Below the pieces are notes generated by a model. That model was not told the DNA's origin. It saw only the letters and a program-made list of their open reading frames with translations, and did no database searches. A stretch of 64,000 nucleotides of DNA from Burkholderia diffusa (lineage in GTDB: Bacteria > Pseudomonadota > Gammaproteobacteria > Burkholderiales > Burkholderiaceae): positions 620,001-684,000 of the forward strand of contig NZ_CP013362.1 of assembly GCF_001718315.1 (NCBI RefSeq). Direction: 5' to 3'. Positions 9,201 through 17,130 of this stretch are shown in pieces. How positions within the stretch are numbered: the first letter of the stretch is position 1; each line of letters starts with the position of its first letter. Position numbers and translations under genes: made by a program.

Positions 9201-11468
9201 ATCGTCGGTGTCGACGCTCAGCCGCTGTGCGGCGACGTTGATCGTCGAGCCGGAGCCGTATGCGTAGATACCGATCTGGTTCGTGCCCGACATGAACGCG
9301 GGCACGGCGTTGGCACCGACGTCGATCGTCGCGCCCGAGCGCGCATGGACGCCGATCGCGCCGTTGCCGGTGAGGTTGAGCGCACCGTCGACCGTGGCCG
9401 TTGCCTGCGGCCCTTCGGCCCACACGCCGTAGTTGCGCGTGTCCGACGCCGGATCGAGCCCGCCGGCGACGTTGATCGTGCCGGTCGACGTCGCGGCCGT
9501 CGCGGTCGCGCCGGTGCCGACCACCATGAGGCCGATGCCGTTTACGCCGTTCAGCGTGATCGTGCCCGTGTTGGTCACGGTCGCGGCCGAGTTCGCCGCG
9601 AGCATGCCGACGTTGGCGAGCGGCGTGCCCGGTGCCGCACCGTTCACGACGATCGTGCCCGCGTTGCGCAGCGTGCCGGACGACGAGCCGATGCTCGCCA
9701 TCCCGGCGCCGTTTTGCGTCTGCGCGCCGATCACGATCGAGCCGAGGTTGCTCGCGGTGCCGGATGCACCGAGCAGGATCCCGTACGAATGCGCGGAAAG
9801 CGCAACGTCGTTCGCAGCGGCCCCAGGTCCGTATTGGGCCGCACGGCCGAGATAGATCGTGCCGCCGGCCGCGTTCGTGAAGGTGCCGTCGGCCGCGAAG
9901 CCGCCGATCACCTGGCTGTCGAGCGTCGTCGCATTGACGCCGACGTTGATCGTGCCGGCGTTCGACGCGTTCGCACCGCTCGTCACGGCCACCGCGTAGT
10001 TCTGCAGGTCGGGGCGGTTGCCGTCGAGCGTCCACGCGCCGACGTTCATCACGCCATTGTTGACGAACGAGGTGCCCGTGCCGCTTGCGTACACGCCGTT
10101 GCCCTCGGTGTACGCGTGGAAGCCGAAGTTGTCGGGCGGCGCGCTGCTGCTCGTGTCGACATTGTCGCCGGACGCGTAGCCGGACGAGATCGTGCCGTTG
10201 TTGACGCCGCTTGCGCCGCTCAGCAGGCGCACCAGCGTGAAGTCGCCCGACAGGCGGCCGTCGTTGACGAAGTGCGCGCCGTTTTCCGCGAGAACGGCCG
10301 AGCTCGAAGCGATCGTGTTGGTGCCGCGGAAGTCGATCTGGCCGTCCTTGCCGATCTGCAGCGTCGCGTTCGCGCCGGTCCCGTGCATCGCCGACAGGTG
10401 ATCGATCGGCAGCGTGTTCTTGTCGCCGGCGGACACGTTGTTCGCGTACTGGAAGGTTTCCTTCGAGAACGTGACGGCCTGGCCGAACGCGGTGTCGTAC
10501 GCGGCCTGCGAGCCGAGCGCGCCGCTCTGGACCGAGCGCACCAGGAAGTCGTTGTACGCGGCGAGCGACGTGGCGTCGGTGACGGTCCAGGTGCTGCCGT
10601 CGAATGCGGTGAAGGTGCCCGCATAGGCCGGCACGTCGAGCTGGAGATTGCCGACGGCACCGCCGCTTGCGAGATAGTCGCCGGTGCCGAGCCAGACCTG
10701 GTTGCGCGAATTCCAGTTGACGACGCTTTTGGCCGCGCCGGTGCCGTCCGCGAAGGCGAGGTCGGTCTGCTTCGGTGCGATCGAGATTGCGTTGCCGGCC
10801 GCGTCGGGCGCGTTCGCGGGATTGCCGATCGACACGTTCAGCGTGCCGCCGGTGTTGTCGACCGTGCCGATCCGCAGGTTCACGTACTGGTTGCCGTTCA
10901 CGTCGTGGTAGACAGGCACATTGATCGAGCCGGCCGTCGACGCGGTGAAGGCGGACGAGTTGTATGCAGCGATCGACGTATGGGTGTCCGTGATCGTGTC
11001 AGGCGTGCTGACGCTTTGCGTCTTGCCGCCGAGCGACAGCAGCGGCTGGCTCGGGTTGCCCGACACGATGGTGGTATTGCCGATCGGCGTGAGCGTATAG
11101 CCGGGGTCGCCAGCGGCGCCCGTCCATGCACCCGTCACGCCGACCGTGTCGCCGCCCGACACGATCGTGGCGCCGGCCAGGTTGTCGTTGACGGTCGGGC
11201 TGACGCTGCCGAGCGCGCAACTGGCGCCGCTTGCGACCGCCGAACTGTCACCGCAGGTCGACGCGTACGCGGAGCCGGCCGACAGCGCGGCCAGCGCGGC
11301 ACCGAGCGCGGCGACGCGCAGCGGCGCGCGGCGGATCGCCGTGCGGCCGGCACGGCGGCTTGCGGCCGATTGCCGGCCCGAACGCTTGCCGTGCGCCCGA
11401 GCCGTTTCCGCAACCGCGACCCAGCAGCCGGCGGCTTCGCTCCATATCGATCGAAATGAGTGATTCAC
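6231..11468 (-). CDS. Large type V autotransporter with ESPR signal
   Basis: A 1745-residue secreted or surface protein. It starts with an extended signal peptide region (MNHSFRSIWSEAAGCWVAVAE), a basic linker, then a hydrophobic core ending near residue 69 (SAGSAYA). The passenger (about 70-1450) is Gly/Ala/Ser/Thr/Asn-rich with many repeats of the form G-T-I-x-V and TNAGTI, as expected of a beta-helix. The last 270-280 residues look like the outer-membrane beta-barrel, starting near DGVWGRIGGQS and ending in an aromatic YRYSW. The start is GTG at 11468 with AGAGGGG about 6 bases upstream. Very few Cys are present. Function (adhesin or other) cannot be told from sequence alone. An AT-rich leader precedes it. 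Confidence 0.9.
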   Translation of the reverse strand: MNHSFRSIWSEAAGCWVAVAETARAHGKRSGRQSAASRRAGRTAIRRAPLRVAALGAALAALSAGSAYASTCGDSSAVASGASCALGSVSPTVNDNLAGATIVSGGDTVGVTGAWTGAAGDPGYTLTPIGNTTIVSGNPSQPLLSLGGKTQSVSTPDTITDTHTSIAAYNSSAFTASTAGSINVPVYHDVNGNQYVNLRIGTVDNTGGTLNVSIGNPANAPDAAGNAISIAPKQTDLAFADGTGAAKSVVNWNSRNQVWLGTGDYLASGGAVGNLQLDVPAYAGTFTAFDGSTWTVTDATSLAAYNDFLVRSVQSGALGSQAAYDTAFGQAVTFSKETFQYANNVSAGDKNTLPIDHLSAMHGTGANATLQIGKDGQIDFRGTNTIASSSAVLAENGAHFVNDGRLSGDFTLVRLLSGASGVNNGTISSGYASGDNVDTSSSAPPDNFGFHAYTEGNGVYASGTGTSFVNNGVMNVGAWTLDGNRPDLQNYAVAVTSGANASNAGTINVGVNATTLDSQVIGGFAADGTFTNAAGGTIYLGRAAQYGPGAAANDVALSAHSYGILLGASGTASNLGSIVIGAQTQNGAGMASIGSSSGTLRNAGTIVVNGAAPGTPLANVGMLAANSAATVTNTGTITLNGVNGIGLMVVGTGATATAATSTGTINVAGGLDPASDTRNYGVWAEGPQATATVDGALNLTGNGAIGVHARSGATIDVGANAVPAFMSGTNQIGIYAYGSGSTINVAAQRLSVDTDDSTLFRIAGGAAYTGASAAGTLTTDVNGQRARGVLATGAGTTLSTGHATYNVNGANGIAIAVEGGATGTIDSGATINLNAAGAIAGTVDGQAHTLTGANAGTPVATTLTNNAAVASSTAGVTGFVAQNLGTLENRNTVLLTGDGSTGIVVGALGTVNNASSIRVSNGTGALVQGASATLANAGTIEADNGSAGVHLTGTGASVALSGAGTVVANGSADGVLIDSTVSGGGIAAGATSIAAGGAGKGIDNLGSNTTIVLSGTQIGTTGNGADGLSSTGAGARIATDASTIVHTAGDNARGLFVTGANSTLAANGTTVATTGAGAQAIVAGSGATALLSGAKVSTAGASADGVVAQNGGRIGDTSSSIASAAGNGATVDGGGVLALTGTTLKGATAGVLSTDTLATGATSAVLVDGGSVASVAGPAFAARGGTVDIAVRNGTVVTAGNGTLLNLANGSTATFSASAVNLAGDIVSDASSTGNVFLTNGTTLTGKIDPVALNVDGTSTWRMTGSSVLSSLDNAGLVAFAAPSGAPTAAGSYRTLTTGNYVGNGGTIALNTYLGADASPTDRLIVNGGAATGTTGLKIANTAGTGAQTTGDGIPVVVTANGGTTSASAFHLAGPVQAGAYEYRLYRGGQSDANGWYLRSQLDPTDPGDPVGPNISNGGGGNLAYRPGVAGYAMTPLLNADYGFSTLGKLHERVGDIYNLEKQAPGSRDGVWGRIGGQSLDANAGRFAADERTFFAQFGKDWTLDQAPAGGSTHAGVTASIGVANASFSDMARGGTPGLSTSTGSIEMHAQSVGGYWTRYLSDGTYFDSVGQVTHYGNRYRDGYGNDASQNGFGIALSQELGKPFGIGGTPIAVEPQAQLMYQYLKLNGFNDNVSAVSGTTSSALRGRVGVRIFRPNLDANAGGGAATPYFTADVLHDFLSPGQTVVGGTPFATHLGRTWYELGLGVTAGFGKSGELYANVKYARNVGGDYRRGVTGQVGYRYSW

Positions 11469-12063
11469 GACAAGCCCCTCTTTCTTTTTTTTGAAGTGTT
11501 ATTCGCCGTATGCGGCGAATGCGCGTTCCTCGGTGATGCGCGTTTCGAATGGACGCGCGGCAGCCGTGGCTGCGTCGAGTGCCAATCAGGATTCGTTACA
11601 CCGAAGATGGGGCGAGTCTACTTATCGACAGGGCAGTCGATTTTCTAAAAAATCAAGATATGTGGGGATGGTAACGGTATTGGGTGATATTTCTGGATTG
11701 TGTGGTTAATCGAACTGAAAGCCTTGGTGGGGGTGGGTTTGGCGGGTTTCTATGCTGACCGCGCGGAATTGTCCGGTCGGTGGGTTAACGCACGGTCGGT
11801 GTTTTGTTTGTGCTTTAAATTACGGTTTCCGGATTATCCGTTTTTGGCCGATTTGGTCTTGTTTTTGGCCGTTGAATTATTTTGCTCGAAAATTAATAAA
11901 ATAAAAGCGGGTGTCGTATGGCGACGATCGCGTGCATCCGATGGCGATCTGAATGAAACGTGAAACGTCGTCGGGCGAGACTTTACTGCAGGCGATCTCC
12001 GGGGCGTGACGCTCGCGCACGAGCGGAAGGCGGGAAGGGCGCGCGCGCGACGGCGCGGCGCGC
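11469..12063. other. AT-rich intergenic stretch upstream of the autotransporter
   Basis: About 595 bases between the amidotransferase gene and the autotransporter, both on the minus strand. The part at about 11620-11920 is strikingly AT-rich, with runs such as AATTATTTTGCTCG and AAATTAATAAAATAAAA, against a GC-rich genome. I find no believable gene; the small open frames lack coding bias and ribosome binding sites. It most likely holds the autotransporter promoter and regulatory sites. AT-rich promoter regions of surface proteins are often silenced by H-NS-like proteins, which here is inference. Confidence 0.6.
11501..11520 (-). promoter_or_regulatory. Perfect 8-bp stem in the autotransporter leader
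   Basis: ATTCGCCG and CGGCGAAT flank a 4-base centre, 33 bases upstream of the GTG start and about 20 bases before the AGAGGGG ribosome binding site. It could be an operator or a 5'-UTR hairpin that affects translation. Confidence 0.35.
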
Positions 12064-12981
12064 TCAGAAGTCGATCGAGTCGTCGGCGTCGTCCGCGGTG
12101 CCGGCCGCCAGCGCCTCGCGCCGCACGCCGCCGCACGGCGCGGACGCCGACGCGTCGAGCGCCGGGTTGCGCAGCTTCTCGAGCACGCGCTCGGGCACCG
12201 GAATCTGCATCCGCGCGGCGACGTCGCCGCACTGGAACATGATCAGCTCGCCCGGTTCGAACGAGGTCCAGATTTCGTTGTCGGTCAACGGCTGCGTGGC
12301 GATCACCGCGACCCGATCCTCGGGCGTCGTGTATTTCGCGAAGTCGATCGACAGGTCTTCGTCGACCAGATGGGCGGTCGAGAACGGCCAGCGCCGCACG
12401 AGGTAGTGCAGCCGCGTCGAGCAGTGCGCGAAGAGCGCCTGGCCGTTCGACATCAGGAAGTTGAACACGCCGTGATCGGTGATCCCGCGCGTCAGCTCGC
12501 CGACGCGCTCGAACAGTTCCGGCAACGGCGGCTGCGCACCGGGGAACGCTTCGCGCAGGCCCTGCATCAACACGCAGAACGCTTTCTCGCTGTCGGTCGT
12601 GCCGACCGGATGGTAGACGCTGCCGTCGAGATCGGGTTCGTAGTCCTGCAGATCGCCGTTATGCGCGAAGATCCAGTGCCGCCCCCACAGCTCGCGCATG
12701 AACGGGTGGCTGTTTTCGAGGAGGATGTGACCCTGCGTGGCCTTGCGGATGTGCGCGATCGTGTTCTTGGACTTGATCGGGTAGCGCTTCACCATTTCGG
12801 CGATCGGCGACGTGGCCGACGCCTGCTGGTCGATGAAGAGGCGGCAGGCCTTGTCCTCGAAGAACGCGATCCCCCAGCCGTCGGCATGGTGATCGGTGAG
12901 CCCGCCCCGGGCCGCGAAACCTGTGAAGGAGAATGTGACGTCCGTCGGCGCGGCGCAGTTCATTCCAAGAAGTTGGCACAT
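12064..12981 (-). CDS. yafJ: Class II glutamine amidotransferase (YafJ-like)
   Basis: A 305-residue Ntn-hydrolase-type glutamine amidotransferase domain. After removal of Met1, Cys2 (MCQLLGMNC) would be the nucleophile. Supporting motifs are HADGWGIAF, TIAHIRKAT, NSHPFMRELWGRHWIFAHNG and GTTDSEKAF, as in GATase type 2 proteins such as E. coli YafJ. The acceptor substrate is unknown and there is no synthetase domain. It is longer than YafJ (about 255 residues) by a C-terminal tail (about residues 265-305) rich in Ala/Asp, ending in DDADDSIDF. It is divergent from pyrC. Confidence 0.87.
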   Translation of the reverse strand: MCQLLGMNCAAPTDVTFSFTGFAARGGLTDHHADGWGIAFFEDKACRLFIDQQASATSPIAEMVKRYPIKSKNTIAHIRKATQGHILLENSHPFMRELWGRHWIFAHNGDLQDYEPDLDGSVYHPVGTTDSEKAFCVLMQGLREAFPGAQPPLPELFERVGELTRGITDHGVFNFLMSNGQALFAHCSTRLHYLVRRWPFSTAHLVDEDLSIDFAKYTTPEDRVAVIATQPLTDNEIWTSFEPGELIMFQCGDVAARMQIPVPERVLEKLRNPALDASASAPCGGVRREALAAGTADDADDSIDF

Positions 12982-13186
12982 TTTACTTGGGGCGGGGGCG
13001 AAAGCAGGGGGGTAACCAACCGGGTGAACCCCGGTACAATGTGGCTTCTAGCATATCACCGAGCCTTGAGCGGTAAAAAGCGGATTCCGCCGGCCGAAGG
13101 CCTCGTGTTGCGGTTTGCCGTCAGTCGGCCCGCGCACGCGCGTTCCGGCCCCGCAGATGGCCAGCCCGTTCCTCACGACGCCTCCT

Positions 13187-14251
13187 ATGACTGCCTCGAA
13201 CGCTTCCTCTCCGGCGACGCTCACGCTCGCCCGTCCCGACGACCTGCACCTGCACCTGCGCGACGGCGACATGCTGGCCGCCGTGCTGCCGCACACGGCG
13301 CGCCAGTTCGCCCGCGCGATCGTCATGCCGAACCTGAAGCCGCCCGTCACGACCACCGCGCAAGCGCAGGCCTATCGCGAGCGAATCCTGGCCGCGCTGC
13401 CGGCGGGCATGGCGTTCGAGCCGCTGATGACGCTGTACCTGACCGACAACACGGCGCCCGACGAAATCCGCCGCGCGCGCGACAGCGGCTTCGTGCACGG
13501 CGTGAAGCTGTATCCGGCCGGCGCGACGACGAACTCGGATCACGGCGTCAGCGATCTCGCGAAGTGCGCGAAGACGCTCGATGTCATGCAGGAAACGGGC
13601 ATGCCGCTGCTGGTGCACGGCGAGGTGACCGATCCGGCGATCGACATGTTCGATCGCGAGAAGGTGTTCATCGACCGGGTGATGACGCCGCTGCGCCGCG
13701 ATTTTCCCGGCCTGAAAGTCGTGTTCGAGCACATCACGACCAGGGACGCGGCCGACTACGTGCGCGACGCCGATGCAGCGCCGGGCCTGCTCGGTGCGAC
13801 GATCACGCCGCAGCACATGCTGTACAGCCGCAACGCGCTGTTCGTCGGCGGGATTCGCCCGCATTACTACTGCCTGCCGGTGCTGAAGCGCGAAACGCAC
13901 CGCGTCGCGCTCGTCGAAGCCGCGACGTCGGGCAACCCGCGCTTCTTCCTGGGCACCGACAGCGCGCCGCACGCGCGCGGCGCGAAGGAAACCGCGTGCG
14001 GCTGCGCGGGCTGCTACACGGCGCTGCATGCGCTCGAGCTTTATGCGGAAGCGTTCGACCAGGCCGGTGCGCTCGACAAGCTGGAGAATTTCGCGAGCCG
14101 CTTCGGCGCCGATTTCTACGGGCTGCCGCACAGCACGGAGACGATCACGCTGCGCCGCGAGACCTGGGAGCTGCCGCTCGAAGTCTTCGCGGGCGATACG
14201 CCGGTCGTGCCGCTGCGCGCCGGCGAAACCATCGGCTGGAAGTTCGCGTGA
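13187..14251 (+). CDS. pyrC: Dihydroorotase
   Basis: Catalyses reversible cyclisation of carbamoyl-aspartate to dihydroorotate in pyrimidine synthesis. The zinc-amidohydrolase motifs are complete: [11 protein letters not shown], the carboxylated lysine in [25 protein letters not shown] and [11 protein letters not shown]. It is the class II type, like E. coli PyrC. The ATG at 13187 gives [19 protein letters not shown], matching the E. coli N-terminus and a 354-residue protein. An upstream in-frame ATG at 13157 would add ten residues; neither has a clear ribosome binding site. The next gene starts inside its stop codon. Confidence 0.95.
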   Translation: MTASNASSPATLTLARPDDLHLHLRDGDMLAAVLPHTARQFARAIVMPNLKPPVTTTAQAQAYRERILAALPAGMAFEPLMTLYLTDNTAPDEIRRARDSGFVHGVKLYPAGATTNSDHGVSDLAKCAKTLDVMQETGMPLLVHGEVTDPAIDMFDREKVFIDRVMTPLRRDFPGLKVVFEHITTRDAADYVRDADAAPGLLGATITPQHMLYSRNALFVGGIRPHYYCLPVLKRETHRVALVEAATSGNPRFFLGTDSAPHARGAKETACGCAGCYTALHALELYAEAFDQAGALDKLENFASRFGADFYGLPHSTETITLRRETWELPLEVFAGDTPVVPLRAGETIGWKFA

Positions 14252-15126
14252 CCGGCACGCCGCCGCGCGGGGCCGGCCCGACGGCCGGCGGCGGGGCGGC
14301 GGTATTTGCGCAGATCGACTGGTCGGCGCCGTGGCTCGCGCCTTACGCGGCGCCCGGTCGTACGCTGCAGGCGGCTGCGCTCGCGGGCGAGGCCGCGTTG
14401 CTCGATGCGTTGAACGGCACGCTGCGCGGCGGTACGCGGGCGAGCGGTCGCGGCCGGCCGCTGTGCTTCGTGCCGCAGGCGGAGCTGCCGCCGGGCGTCG
14501 CATACGAAACGCATATTGCCGACACGGGCGGCGTCCCGACCCGCCACAATCTTCACGACTTCTTCAATGCGCTCGTGTGGTTCGCGTATCCGCGCACCAA
14601 GGCCGCGCTGAATGCACGCCAGGCCGCGGCGATCGATGCCGCGGGCGGCGTCGGTCCCGTGCGCGGCACGCTGCGCGATGCGCTCACGTTGTTCGACGAG
14701 AACGCCGCGCTGTTCGTGACGGCCGACCGCGCGCTTGCCGATGCGTTGCGGGGCTTCAGCTGGCAGCAGCTTCTGGTGGCGGCGCGCGACGCGTGGGGCA
14801 CGCGCTGCGAGGCGCGGCTTGTCGGCCACGCGCTGCTCGAGAAGCTCGTCACGCCGTACAAGTCCTGCACCGCGCACACGTGGATCGTCGAAGTGAGTGA
14901 CGACTATTTCTCGTGGCCCGATGCACGGCGTGCCGCACATGTCGATGAGTGGATCGCCGATGAACTCGCGACCCGCGACCTGACGAGCCGCGATTTCGCA
15001 CCGCTCCCGGTGCTCGGCGTGCCGGGCTGGTGCGCCGCGAATGCCGAGCCCGCGTTCTACGACGATCCGGCGGTATTTCGCAGCGGCCGCCGCTCGCGCG
15101 CTGCCGGCGGCGGCGCGCAGTGCTAG
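14248..15126 (+). CDS. DUF3025 domain protein
   Basis: A 292-residue protein of unknown function. The family core [22 protein letters not shown] (positions shown in two overlapping parts around residues 100-120) and the later [15 protein letters not shown] segment fit DUF3025. The GTG start at 14248 overlaps the pyrC stop (GTGA), so it is translationally coupled to pyrC, yet no link to pyrimidine synthesis is known to me. Its stop codon TAG lies within the -10 box proposed for rnpB. Confidence 0.8.
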   Translation: MTGTPPRGAGPTAGGGAAVFAQIDWSAPWLAPYAAPGRTLQAAALAGEAALLDALNGTLRGGTRASGRGRPLCFVPQAELPPGVAYETHIADTGGVPTRHNLHDFFNALVWFAYPRTKAALNARQAAAIDAAGGVGPVRGTLRDALTLFDENAALFVTADRALADALRGFSWQQLLVAARDAWGTRCEARLVGHALLEKLVTPYKSCTAHTWIVEVSDDYFSWPDARRAAHVDEWIADELATRDLTSRDFAPLPVLGVPGWCAANAEPAFYDDPAVFRSGRRSRAAGGGAQC

Positions 15127-15129
15127 AAT
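15121..15129 (+). promoter_or_regulatory. Extended -10 promoter of rnpB
   Basis: TGCTAGAAT is a TGn extended -10 followed by TAGAAT (15124-15129), placing transcription start at about 15136-15137, exactly where the P1 helix of RNase P RNA begins. The TAG of the -10 is also the stop codon of the preceding gene. A -35 candidate is weak (CTGCCG at 15101). Confidence 0.65.
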
Positions 15130-15136
15130 GCGCACC

Positions 15137-15548
<412 letters not shown>

Positions 15549-15563
15549 CGCTCGAATGTGAAA

Positions 15564-15599
15564 GGGCCGGCGCTCCATCAGGAGCGCCGGCCCTTTTTT
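15564..15599 (+). terminator. Intrinsic terminator of rnpB
   Basis: A 13-bp perfect stem (15564-15576 with 15581-15593), an ATCA loop and six T residues. It may serve in both directions, since AAA precedes the stem and the convergent OsmC-like gene ends at 15620. Confidence 0.93.
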
Positions 15600-15619
15600 C
15601 ATGCGTGATTGCCGCGCGT

Positions 15620-16042
15620 TCAGACTGCGACGATGTCGAACGAATGCGTGAGTTCGGCCGTCTTCGCGATCATGATCGATGCGGAGCAGTATTTGTCGTG
15701 CGACAGGTTGATCGCGCGCTCGACCGTGGCCGGGTTCAGGTTGCGGCCCGTGACGGTGAAGTGGAAGTGGACCTTCGTGAACACCTTCGGATCTTCGCTC
15801 GCGCGTTCCGCCTTCAACGTGACCGAGCAGCCGGTGACTTCCTGGCGGCTCTTCTTCAGGATCAGCACGACGTCGTATGCGGTGCAGCCGCCGGTGCCGA
15901 CCAGCACCATTTCCATGGGGCGCGGCGCGAGATTATGGCCGCCGCCTTCCGGCGCGCCGTCCATCGCGACGAGGTGCCCGCTTCCGGTCTGGGCGGAAAA
16001 CGCCATGCCGTCCTGACCCATCCAGCTTACTTTGCATTCCAT
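15620..16042 (-). CDS. OsmC-like protein (YhfA type)
   Basis: A 140-residue OsmC/Ohr-superfamily protein. It contains the helix region LAPRPMEMVLVGTGGCTAYDVVLILKKSR with one conserved Cys, and the second conserved Cys in HDKYCSASIM, the pair that forms a peroxide-reactive thiol couple in Ohr/OsmC. It is closer in length and sequence to the YhfA branch, whose function is not settled. The open frame extends upstream, but ATG 16042 (MECKVSWMGQDG) with GGAG before it gives the family N-terminus. It is convergent with rnpB. Confidence 0.85.
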   Translation of the reverse strand: MECKVSWMGQDGMAFSAQTGSGHLVAMDGAPEGGGHNLAPRPMEMVLVGTGGCTAYDVVLILKKSRQEVTGCSVTLKAERASEDPKVFTKVHFHFTVTGRNLNPATVERAINLSHDKYCSASIMIAKTAELTHSFDIVAV

Positions 16043-16333
16043 GCTTGCACTCCAGCGTTGCCTGATTCGAATTTGATCATGCATTGTAGCCCGCAGCGCA
16101 ACAGTCGGCTGATGCGCTGCACGACGCGCAACGTCGCGCCGCCGCACGCGGCGCCTGGCGGAGCGCCGAATGCCGATTTCCCTGCTGTTTTTAGGGGTTT
16201 TGCTCTAGATGCGACGTGCTTCCGATGGCGTTCTCGTCATCCAATCGATTGATTTAAAAAGAGAAAATGGGTGTCGGCGGTGGCATCTGTTGCATTCCGT
16301 ATTATGGTGTTCGATTTCGTAATGCAAATTTTC
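16043..16333. other. Intergenic region between the OsmC-like gene and the sRNA promoter
   Basis: About 290 bases with mixed composition. It must hold the promoter of the minus-strand OsmC-like gene. AT-rich patches occur near 16245-16270 and 16300-16335 (GTATTATGG, GTAATGC). I see no coding sequence. Confidence 0.4.
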
Positions 16334-16362
16334 TTGTGAATCCGGCGGCCCGTTCGTATAAT
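16334..16362 (+). promoter_or_regulatory. Sigma70 promoter of the candidate sRNA
   Basis: -35 TTGTGA (16334-16339), a 17-base spacer and a perfect -10 TATAAT (16357-16362). Transcription would begin near 16369. The nearest downstream plus-strand gene is rplM, about 760 bases away and beyond a strong terminator and its own promoter, so this promoter serves a short RNA. Confidence 0.7.
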
Positions 16363-16368
16363 GAGCCT

Positions 16369-16460
16369 CATTGGTTGCCGCGCTGCGGCAACCTCCGCAT
16401 GTCTCCTCCACCCTCCTCCTAAGGTGGATTAAGCCCGAACCAGCCGTTCGGGCTTTTTTT
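16369..16460 (+). ncRNA. Candidate small RNA with anti-Shine-Dalgarno loop
   Basis: About 92 nucleotides bounded by a sigma70 promoter and an intrinsic terminator. It folds as three simple hairpins. Stem 1 is 9 bp perfect (16373-16381 with 16385-16393). Stem 2 is 6 bp (16407-16412 with 16423-16428) and presents a 10-base loop CUCCUCCUAA. Stem 3 is the terminator. The single-stranded part between stems 1 and 2 carries another UCUCC. The loop is complementary to the ribosome binding consensus AGGAGG, so it could pair with translation starts of many mRNAs. CU-rich anti-SD loops are known in several proteobacterial sRNAs. I cannot say whether this one has been named. No ORF of note lies inside. 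Confidence 0.72.
16431..16460 (+). terminator. Intrinsic terminator of the candidate sRNA
   Basis: AAGCCCGAAC (16431-16440) pairs perfectly with GTTCGGGCTT (16446-16455) around CAGCC, followed by a T run to 16460. The seven-base U-tail resembles those of Hfq-binding RNAs. Confidence 0.9.
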
Positions 16461-16516
16461 CGTCCCATGCAAGCATCGGCGCGCAGTTTGCGCGCGCCGA
16501 TCTGGCGTGATTCCGC

Positions 16517-16819
16517 TTACGCGGGCCGCCGCACGGCTGGTTGCGATGCCGCGCCGGTTGGCGTGTCGGTCGAACCAGCGGGCGCCGGGACCTGCGCGGC
16601 CGATGCGTGGCCATGACCGCGCGCGCAGAAGTGGCGTACGCGTTCGCGTACCGCGCGCAGGCGGGCGACGCGATCCTCGGCATGGGCGTCACGGGCATCG
16701 GCGATGCGGGCGTCGAGTGCGTCGAGCTTGGCCTCGCAGCCGGCCCGGGCAGCGACGGCAGGCGCCGCGACCGCCAGCAATGCGGCCGCGAGAAGGGACG
16801 TAAGTCGTTGTTTCATCAT
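16517..16819 (-). CDS. Small periplasmic DUF1090-like protein
   Basis: A 100-residue exported protein. Signal peptide MMKQRLTSLLAAALLAVAAP is followed by AVAA, then a short helical mature part with two conserved cysteines (CEAKLDALDARIADARDA and VRERVRHFC). The spacing C-E-x-K through R-x-x-x-L-R-x-V to C matches DUF1090/YqjC-type proteins. The tail after residue 70 is Ala/Pro/Thr-rich and looks disordered. The start may be either of two adjacent ATGs (16819 or 16816); the ribosome binding site is weak. Function is unknown. It is convergent with the sRNA and divergent from rplM. Confidence 0.7.
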   Translation of the reverse strand: MMKQRLTSLLAAALLAVAAPAVAARAGCEAKLDALDARIADARDAHAEDRVARLRAVRERVRHFCARGHGHASAAQVPAPAGSTDTPTGAASQPAVRRPA

Positions 16820-17130
16820 GCTTGTTTGTTGTTTTCCGTTGTCGGCCGGTCTGGCGCGGCAAGGTCAGGTGCCGCGCGTCGATGGGTGCCTCACCGGGCG
16901 CTCGGTTCGCCAGGTATATCGGGGCACGAACGGATTTTGGCCCATTTCGGGCGCCGCCGGCACGGGGCATGGATTCTTTTTGACCGCTCTGCCGTATTTC
17001 CTTTATAATTCAGGGCTTTTCCGCATTCATGCCCACGGAAAAAGAACAGGGAGAGCCTGCACCGCGCCTCGAAGCGCACACAGACAAGCAGGAAGAACAC
17101 ATCGGGCAAAGCATTTTTTTTGGATCGATC
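16820..17130. other. Divergent intergenic region and rplM leader
   Basis: This 311-base gap separates the DUF1090-like gene from rplM. It contains the rplM-rpsI promoter and an approximately 115-base 5' leader, ending in GCATTTTTTTTGG before the rplM start. I see no separate gene. The leader has no hairpin I recognise as a described ribosomal-protein regulatory element. Confidence 0.45.
16980..17009 (+). promoter_or_regulatory. Promoter of rplM-rpsI
   Basis: -35 TTGACC (16980-16985), an 18-base spacer and a perfect -10 TATAAT (17004-17009). The predicted start is near 17016, about 115 bases before the rplM ATG. Confidence 0.75.

Noticed and set aside
11460..11963. Small plus-strand ORFs in the AT-rich gap
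   Set aside because: No ribosome binding sites, no codon bias and no recognisable family; treated as non-coding.
16020..16147. N-terminal extension of the OsmC-like protein to 175 residues
   Set aside because: The upstream part is basic low-complexity sequence, while ATG 16042 with GGAG gives the family start.
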